64,000 nt of DNA from GCA-2861595 sp035526335. GTDB lineage: Bacteria > Actinomycetota > Acidimicrobiia > Acidimicrobiales > GCA-2861595. Made by a program: the position numbers and the translations under genes. Location of the stretch: contig DATLCN010000014.1 of assembly GCA_035526335.1 (NCBI GenBank), forward strand, positions 1 to 64,000, given 5' to 3'. The number at the start of each line of letters is the position of its first letter. Position 1 is the first letter of the stretch. Positions 58,796 through 64,000 of this stretch are shown here, in pieces. The notes below the pieces were generated by a model, which worked only from the letters and a program-made list of their open reading frames with translations, ran no database searches and was not told the origin of the DNA.

Positions 58796-60175
58796 TCACT
58801 CGGCGGCGTCGGCCAGGGCCTCGGCCAGCGCCGGATGCACGAGCAGGCTCTCCACGATGTCGGTGACCTTGAGATGGGCGGTGACGGCCAGCGCTATCAC
58901 CGAGATCAACTCCGACGCACCCCGTCCCACGATCGACCCCCCGAGCACGATCCCGGTGGCGGGATCGGACACGATCTTGACGAAGCCGCGCGGGTCGCCG
59001 TCGATCAGCGCCCGGGCATTCGCCGCGAACGGCACCTTGGTCACCCGGATCTTGCGGCCGATGGCGAACGCCTCGGCTTCGGCGAGGCCGACGTCGGCGA
59101 TCTCCGGCTCGGTGAAGATGGCGCTGGCCGCCTTCTCGTAGTCGAGGTGGCGGTGCTGTCGGGTGTGGAGGCCCATCACGTGCTCCGCCACCTTGCGACC
59201 CTGCATCGAAGCCACCGACGCCAGGGGAAGCTTGCCCGAGAGGTCGCCGGCGGCGTAGATGTGGGCCACGTTCGACTGGCAGTGCTGGTTGACCGGTACG
59301 TAGCCACCCTCCCCCACCTCGACACCGGCCGCCTCCAGCCCCAATCCCTCGTAGTTGGGCAGCGACCCGATGGCCAGCAGGGCGTGCGACCCCCGCGCCA
59401 CCCGGCCGTCGTCGCATCGCACCACGACGTCAGTGGCATCCGCCTCACCGCCGCCCTCGTAGTCGACGGCCACGGCCCTGGCCCCCTTCAACAGCTTGAC
59501 GCCACTGGCGAGGAAGTCCTCCTCGAGGGCGGCGGCCACCTCCACGTCCTTGGCCGGGAGGACCTGCTGGCGGCTCACCACCAGGGACACCCGCGAGCCG
59601 AAGGAACGGAACAGGTGCACGAACTCCACGCCCGTGACGCCCGAGCCGATCACCACCACGTGGGTGGGCAGCGCCGGCGGGGGGTAGGCCTGGCGGGTCG
59701 TGAGGAGCCGCACGCCGTCGGGCTCGGCCCAGTCGGGGATGCGGGGTCTGCTGCCGGTGGACACCAGCACGGCGTCGGCGGCCAGCTCCTCCAGCCCGCC
59801 GGCCGTCTCGGCCACCACCTCGTGGGGACCCTTCAGCCGCGCGCTGCCGCGGACGACGCGCACGCCCTGATCGGCCAGCAGCCCGGTAATGGACCTCTCG
59901 AGGTGGCCGGAGACGAACTTGATCCTCGCCCGCAGAGCCTCGAGATCGGGGGCGGCCGCCATCGGCACCAGCCCCATGCCTTCGGCCCTGCCGGCCATGG
60001 ACAGCACCGCTCCGGTGGCGATCATGGCCTTGGAGGGGATGCAGTCCCAGAGGTTGGCCGCTCCGCCGAGCACGTCGCGTTCGACCACCGTGACCTGGGC
60101 ACCGAGCCGGGCGGCATGGGTGGCCGCCTGGACACCCGCAGGGCCGGCGCCGATGATCACAAAGCGCACCGCCAC
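58796..60175 (-). CDS. lpdA: LpdA-like NAD(P)H:quinone oxidoreductase
   Basis: This 459-residue flavoprotein has the FAD motif GAGPAG (10-15), GSGVTGVEF for NAD(P) and the pyridine-nucleotide-disulfide dimer domain. The redox CxxxxC of dihydrolipoamide dehydrogenase is missing its first cysteine (GGAANLWDCIPSK keeps only Cys45), as in mycobacterial LpdA, which reduces quinones instead of lipoamide. GTG at 60175 follows TAGCCT by 8 nt. It is divergent from DUF3052. Confidence 0.85.
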   Translation of the reverse strand: MAVRFVIIGAGPAGVQAATHAARLGAQVTVVERDVLGGAANLWDCIPSKAMIATGAVLSMAGRAEGMGLVPMAAAPDLEALRARIKFVSGHLERSITGLLADQGVRVVRGSARLKGPHEVVAETAGGLEELAADAVLVSTGSRPRIPDWAEPDGVRLLTTRQAYPPPALPTHVVVIGSGVTGVEFVHLFRSFGSRVSLVVSRQQVLPAKDVEVAAALEEDFLASGVKLLKGARAVAVDYEGGGEADATDVVVRCDDGRVARGSHALLAIGSLPNYEGLGLEAAGVEVGEGGYVPVNQHCQSNVAHIYAAGDLSGKLPLASVASMQGRKVAEHVMGLHTRQHRHLDYEKAASAIFTEPEIADVGLAEAEAFAIGRKIRVTKVPFAANARALIDGDPRGFVKIVSDPATGIVLGGSIVGRGASELISVIALAVTAHLKVTDIVESLLVHPALAEALADAAE

Positions 60176-60183
60176 GGGAGGTG

Positions 60184-60193
60184 AGGCTACCGT
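60184..60193. promoter_or_regulatory. Fused divergent -10 boxes between lpdA and DUF3052
   Basis: AGGCTACCGT carries TAGCCT on the minus strand (60189 to 60184, 8 nt before lpdA) and TACCGT on the plus strand (60188-60193, 6 nt before DUF3052). The boxes share the central TA pair. Confidence 0.55.
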
Positions 60194-60199
60194 CGCCCG

Positions 60200-60616
60200 A
60201 TGGCCGGCTATTCAGGGACTCCATTGGCCAAGAAGCTCGGGATCAAGGACGGGTCCACGATCGCCCTGTCCAACGCTCCGCCCACCCTCGACGCCGAGCT
60301 CGACCTCAGCCTGCTCGAAGGAGTGGTGGTGCGCCCGCGACTGAAGGGGCCGCTGGACGTCGTGCTCGTGTTCGTCAAGAGCCTCAGCGAGCTCGAGCAC
60401 CGCTTCCCGCCGGCCCAGAGGGCCCTCCACGAGAGGGGCGGGCTGTGGGTGGCGTGGCCGAAGCGGACATCGGGCGTGGCCACCGATCTCACCGAGAACG
60501 TCGTGCGTGACGTGGGGCTTCGGGCGGGGCTGGTGGACACCAAGGTCTGTGCGGTGGACGACACGTGGTCGGGTCTCCGGTTCGTCTACCGGCTCCGGGA
60601 CCGCTCTGGGAATTGA
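60200..60616 (+). CDS. DUF3052-family protein
   Basis: This 138-residue protein begins MAGYSGTPLAKKLGIKDGST and has the family segments FVKSLSELEHRF and LWVAWPKRTSGVATDLTEN. DUF3052 is a widespread actinobacterial family of unknown role. The ATG at 60200 is 6 nt after a TACCGT box shared with the divergent lpdA promoter. Confidence 0.85.
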   Translation: MAGYSGTPLAKKLGIKDGSTIALSNAPPTLDAELDLSLLEGVVVRPRLKGPLDVVLVFVKSLSELEHRFPPAQRALHERGGLWVAWPKRTSGVATDLTENVVRDVGLRAGLVDTKVCAVDDTWSGLRFVYRLRDRSGN

Positions 60617-60643
60617 GTCCGCGAGGAAGCGGGTGCGGCCCGT

Positions 60644-61819
60644 TCAGCCCGCCGCCGGCTGCGCCGGATGGGGCATGCACAGCTCGTCGTACTCGGCGAT
60701 GACGATGGGCCCGGCGTCGGGGCCGCACGCCGGGCACTCCGGATCGCGGTGGACCTTGAAGGTCCGGAACGAGGTCTCCAGGGCGTCGTAGGCCAGCAGC
60801 CGCCCGATCAGGGGGTCCCCCAACCCGAGCAGCAGCTTGATCGTCTCCATGGCCTGCAGGCTGCCCACGATGCCGGGCAGCACCCCGAGCACGCCCGCCT
60901 CCGCGCACGAAGGCGCCATCTCGGCCGGCGGTGGCTCCGGGATCATGCAGCGGTAGCAAGGTCCCTCGAACGGAGCGAATACGGTGGCCTGGCCCTCGAA
61001 GCGGAAGATGGACCCGTGAACGACGGGGATGCGCTTGACCAGTGAGGCGTCGTTCACCAGGTACCGGGTGGGGAAATTGTCGGTGCCGTCGACGATGACG
61101 TCGTACCCGTCGATGATGTCGAGCACGTTGTCGGCGCCGAGGCGCACGTCGTAGGTCGCCACGTCGACATCGGGGTTCAGCGCAATGAGAGTCTTCTTCG
61201 CGGAGTCGACCTTGCGCTCGCCGACGCGGTCGAGGTTGTGCAGGATCTGGCGCTGGAGGTTGGACGCGTCCACCACATCCATGTCGATCACGCCGAGGGT
61301 GCCCACGCCGGCGGCGGCCAGGTAGAGGGCGGCGGGCGACCCGAGCCCACCCGCTCCGAGGAGGAGGACCTTGGACTCGAGCAGCTTCTGCTGGCCGGCG
61401 GCGCCGACCTCGGGGAGGAGAAGGTGGCGCTGGTAGCGGTTGCGCTGGTCGGCATCGAGGGTCTTCGGGACGATCCAGGCCCGACCCTCGTCCTTCCAGC
61501 GGTTGAACCCGCCGGCCAGGCTGACGACGTCCTGGTAACCCAGGTCCTGGAGGGTCTTGGCCGCGAAGGCGGACCGGAAGCCACTCGCGCAATGCACGAC
61601 GATCGGCCGGGACTTGTCCGGCACCTTGTTCTCCACCTGGCTCTCGAGGTGGCCCCGCGGGATGTGGACGGCACCGGGAATGGCGCCCTGGTCGTACTCG
61701 TCGGCCTCCCGGACATCGAGGGCGACGGCATTGCCGGCAAGGCGCTCTTCTGCGCGGGCGCCGTCCATCTCGGCTATCTCGGATTTCACCTGGGCGAGTA
61801 GCTCACGCGAGCTGGGCAC
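60644..61819 (-). CDS. Rhodanese-ThiF/MoeB fusion sulfurtransferase-activating enzyme
   Basis: This 391-residue protein has a rhodanese domain first (about 20-115, with active Cys77 in VVHCASGFRS) and then a ThiF/MoeB adenylation domain (about 125-370) with GAGGLGSPAA, the two zinc CxxC pairs (CYRC, CPAC) and a catalytic Cys in APSCAEAGVLG. It should activate the C-terminus of small sulfur carriers (MoaD, ThiS, CysO types) and pass sulfur to them. MoeZ/MOCS3 relatives have the opposite order, rhodanese last. GTG 61819 has a GAGGAAGG ribosome site. Confidence 0.87.
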   Translation of the reverse strand: MPSSRELLAQVKSEIAEMDGARAEERLAGNAVALDVREADEYDQGAIPGAVHIPRGHLESQVENKVPDKSRPIVVHCASGFRSAFAAKTLQDLGYQDVVSLAGGFNRWKDEGRAWIVPKTLDADQRNRYQRHLLLPEVGAAGQQKLLESKVLLLGAGGLGSPAALYLAAAGVGTLGVIDMDVVDASNLQRQILHNLDRVGERKVDSAKKTLIALNPDVDVATYDVRLGADNVLDIIDGYDVIVDGTDNFPTRYLVNDASLVKRIPVVHGSIFRFEGQATVFAPFEGPCYRCMIPEPPPAEMAPSCAEAGVLGVLPGIVGSLQAMETIKLLLGLGDPLIGRLLAYDALETSFRTFKVHRDPECPACGPDAGPIVIAEYDELCMPHPAQPAAG

Positions 61820-61923
61820 GATCACGACCTTCCTCGGACTTGTATCCGGGAAAACCCTACCGGCTGAGTCAACATTCCCCCTGGCGCCCCGGCGCACGGC
61901 GGCCTGACCCGCCGGCGTTCACG

Positions 61924-61929
61924 TAGTTT
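61924..61929 (+). promoter_or_regulatory. Putative -10 box (TAGTTT) of the nitroreductase gene
   Basis: TAGTTT ends 8 nt before the GTG at 61938 and predicts a leaderless transcript. Confidence 0.47.
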
Positions 61930-61937
61930 GGCTTCCG

Positions 61938-62540
61938 GTGGACTTCGAGGACGTGGTTCGGCGCCGGCGCATGGTGCGGGACTACGAGGACCGGCCCTTG
62001 CCGGCGGGGGCTCTGGACCGCCTCCTCGCCGATGCCGGCAGGGGCCCCTCCGCCGGCTTCACCCAGGGGTCGGCCTTCATCGCCCTGGAGGGCCGCGAAC
62101 AGACCGAGATGTTCTGGAGCCACACCTTCGCCGGCGACGAGGCCCGAGCCGCCTTCACCCACCAGGGACTGTTCAGAGCCCCCGCCATCGTGATCCCGCT
62201 GGCGTGCAAAGAGGCCTACCTCGCGCGGTACGCCCTGCCCGACAAAGCGGCCACTCCGCTGGACGACGAGGCGGTCTGGCCCGTCCCCTACTGGGACGTC
62301 GACGCCGGCTTCGCCACCATGCTGCTGCTGCTGTCGGTGGTGGACGCGGGCCTGGGCGCCCTCTTCTTCGGCATCTTCGGAGGGGAGGCCCAGCTCCTCA
62401 GCACGTTGGGCGTCCCGCCCGCCTACCTGCCGATCGGGGCCGTCGCCATCGGCTACCCCGCGGAGGCCGAGCGCAGTCCAGCGTCGGGCCGCCGGCGCCG
62501 GCGGCCATTGGAGGAGCTCGTCCACAAAGGTCACTGGTGA
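61938..62540 (+). CDS. Nitroreductase-family flavoprotein
   Basis: This 200-residue protein starts VVRRRRMVRDYEDRPL, the FMN-phosphate-binding motif of the nitroreductase family, and has GAVAIGYPAE near its C-terminus. Members reduce nitro groups, flavins or enones, and one branch forms the second half of FbiB. Whether this separate protein complements the stand-alone CofE 18 kb away cannot be told. The GTG start is supported by a -10 box. Confidence 0.83.
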   Translation: MDFEDVVRRRRMVRDYEDRPLPAGALDRLLADAGRGPSAGFTQGSAFIALEGREQTEMFWSHTFAGDEARAAFTHQGLFRAPAIVIPLACKEAYLARYALPDKAATPLDDEAVWPVPYWDVDAGFATMLLLLSVVDAGLGALFFGIFGGEAQLLSTLGVPPAYLPIGAVAIGYPAEAERSPASGRRRRRPLEELVHKGHW

Positions 62541-62560
62541 CCGGTCCGGGTTGGAGAAAC

Positions 62561-62591
62561 GAGCGCCCCCCGGAAGTCCCGGAGGGCGCTC
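62561..62591. terminator. Bidirectional terminator hairpin
   Basis: GAGCGCCC pairs with GGGCGCTC, and inside them CCGG with CCGG, giving a 12-pair stem with one mismatch and a 5-nt loop. It sits between the convergent nitroreductase and LPXTG-protein genes. Confidence 0.7.
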
Positions 62592-62628
62592 TGTCTCTCG
62601 TGATGCTGATGGCGCGCAGGCCGTCGGG

Positions 62629-64000
62629 TCAGCCTCGGGAGGGGCGGAGCACGAAGCGGCGCAGGCCGAGGGCAAGGGCGGCGAGGCCGATGGCCGTGGC
62701 CGCCAGCCGGGTGCTCTCGCCGCCGGTGCGGGGCAGCTCCTGATTGGGGGCCGACACCGGTGCGGCCGGTGCCACCACAGCGGGACCCGACGCCGAGGCG
62801 GCGGCGATGTGCTCGGAGTTGGACTGCACCGAACCGACCCGCAGCGTCAGTCCCCCGAGCAGGGCGCCCACGCCGGCAGGAAGGTTCAGCGCACCGGCCA
62901 GAGAGGTCATCGACGCACCGTGGACGGGCAGGACAGCCGTCGGGCTGGCAATGCCGGCGCCGCTGAGGATGCCCGTCGAGCTGGTGCTGCTGCCGGTGAG
63001 GGACCTGGCCAGGTCGGCGATGCCGGCCGGCGGCGTGACACTCACCTTCAGCACGTCGAAGCTCGCCGCCGAGCGGACGTAGCCGCCGGAGGTGGTGACG
63101 CTGGTGGTCTTCTTGAGCACGTCGACGTCGACCAGGTTCGCCAGGGACGGGTCGATGATGGACAGCGCGCCCCCGAGGGTGTCGGTGACGGTGCTGACGA
63201 GGTCTCCCACGCCGGCGAGGTCGACGCCGGCGAGGCCCAGGCCGAGGACGTGGACGCCGCCCAGCTTGGCGACGACGTCGGCGGCCGATGTGGCCATGTC
63301 GTCGGTGGCCCTGGTGATGGCGCTCACGTCGGCACCGTCGAAGCTCAGCAGCGGAGTCCCGCCGATGATGCCGAGGGCGGTGTCGAGCAGGTTCGTGAGC
63401 GTGTCCTGCAGGGTCGAGATCGTCGTGTCGACGGTCTGGCCGAGCAGCTCGTTGGCAGGGACGTCGGTGACCTGGCTCACGGGCAGCACGGCGGGAAGGC
63501 CGAGCACGACCGACTTCACCTCAGGAACCGAGTTCACCACCTGCGTCAGGATCGGCTGGCCCTGATCGGCCACCGTCAGCTTGACGCTGTGGAGGGCGTC
63601 GTCGAGGGTGTCGACGGCGCTGGCCAGCGTGGGCTCGCCGGTGGGAAGGTCCAGCGGCACCTTGAGGTGCTTGACCAGATTGCTCAACGTCGTGATGGGC
63701 AGGTCGTTGAGGTCGACGTCCAGGCCCTTGAGCAGCTCGCCGAGGTTCAGCACCGTTATGGCGCCGATCTTCACGCTGCGGTTGCCGTCGGCCTGCGGGG
63801 CGGCCGCCTTGGCGATCATGCCGTTGGTGACGCTCTTGACGCCGAGCGCACCGAAGAGCAGCTTCAGGTCGGCCAGCTGCGCCTCGAGGGTGGAGGTGGC
63901 CGAGCCTCCCTCGAGCAGGGAGCTCAGGCCCACCGGCACGACCTTGCCGGCGAGCAGGTTGTTCGGCACAACCGCGGGCAGGGCCGAGGTGACGGCGCCC
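62629..64000 (-). CDS. LPXTG-type surface protein, 5' end outside window
   Basis: This frame runs off the right edge; more than 450 residues are visible. The protein is Ala/Val/Leu/Thr/Asp-rich with repeated LxxLL-type segments, no cysteines in the visible part, and ends in LPRTGG, a hydrophobic helix and RRFVLRPSRG, a sortase-anchor signal 35 residues from the end. It is thus probably linked to the wall or retained in the membrane. No sortase is in the window. The body resembles the long choice-of-anchor proteins of actinobacteria but no domain is named. Confidence 0.75.
   Translation of the reverse strand, partial: GAVTSALPAVVPNNLLAGKVVPVGLSSLLEGGSATSTLEAQLADLKLLFGALGVKSVTNGMIAKAAAPQADGNRSVKIGAITVLNLGELLKGLDVDLNDLPITTLSNLVKHLKVPLDLPTGEPTLASAVDTLDDALHSVKLTVADQGQPILTQVVNSVPEVKSVVLGLPAVLPVSQVTDVPANELLGQTVDTTISTLQDTLTNLLDTALGIIGGTPLLSFDGADVSAITRATDDMATSAADVVAKLGGVHVLGLGLAGVDLAGVGDLVSTVTDTLGGALSIIDPSLANLVDVDVLKKTTSVTTSGGYVRSAASFDVLKVSVTPPAGIADLARSLTGSSTSSTGILSGAGIASPTAVLPVHGASMTSLAGALNLPAGVGALLGGLTLRVGSVQSNSEHIAAASASGPAVVAPAAPVSAPNQELPRTGGESTRLAATAIGLAALALGLRRFVLRPSRG

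Overview
This window is GC-rich, densely packed bacterial chromosome with strong actinobacterial signals: a mycothiol S-conjugate amidase (mca), coenzyme F420 genes (cofD, cofE), the DUF3499, DUF3052 and DUF6458 families, an RskA-like anti-sigma factor, an acyl-CoA carboxylase alpha chain with divergent birA, and many genes that appear to be transcribed without a leader (TANNNT box 6-8 nt before the start codon). Gene order resembles parts of the Mycobacterium Rv3240c-Rv3267 region: secA-hpf-comF-ahcY, SIS isomerase-Trm112-manB, cofD-cofE, and manC-GT2-rml-LCP. Together this suggests an uncultured or little-studied actinobacterium, perhaps from class Acidimicrobiia; that placement is inference.

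Layout. 1-9.6 kb: the 5' end of a DUF222/HNH-type gene, a secreted thermonuclease, a ChbG-like deacetylase, tatA overlapping a cupredoxin lipoprotein, an ECF sigma/anti-sigma pair beside a duplicated-domain lipoprotein, an SCP2 protein, mca, a C26 amidotransferase and a ferredoxin. 9.6-23.2 kb: a housekeeping block on the minus strand (M23 hydrolase, ftsX, ftsE, prfB, secA, a NarL-type response regulator, hpf, comF, ahcY, SIS isomerase, Trm112-like protein, manB). 23.3-35 kb: membrane and envelope genes around ftsH and DUF3499, including a very large GT2-membrane protein followed by DUF5719. 35-36.2 kb: a decayed island of RHS/YD-repeat and IS1380-type transposase fragments.

36.2-54.2 kb is a large surface-polysaccharide locus: an Rmd-like reductase, three GT4 glycosyltransferases, a Stealth-like protein, an epimerase, mannose-1-phosphate guanylyltransferase, a WbbL-like rhamnosyltransferase, UDP-xylose synthase, UDP-glucose dehydrogenase, rmlD, rmlB, rmlA and an LCP ligase. 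cofD-cofE sits inside it. The minus-strand genes are chained by 4-nt ATGA/GTGA overlaps, and one 27-codon micro-ORF is chained at both ends. The predicted precursors are dTDP-rhamnose, UDP-glucuronate, UDP-xylose and GDP-mannose, and the LCP protein is a candidate for attaching the product to the wall.

54.2-64 kb: pabB and pabC (folate), birA divergent from the biotin-dependent carboxylase alpha chain, an LpdA-like flavoprotein divergent from DUF3052, a rhodanese-ThiF fusion in unusual domain order, a nitroreductase, and the 3' part of an LPXTG-type surface protein running off the right edge.

The observations most worth following are: two genes (birA and one GT4) that lack any canonical in-frame start able to encode the whole fold but have an ATC exactly where leaderless initiation is predicted; two divergent promoters whose -10 boxes overlap on opposite strands; the doubly coupled micro-ORF; and a 216-bp convergent coding overlap.
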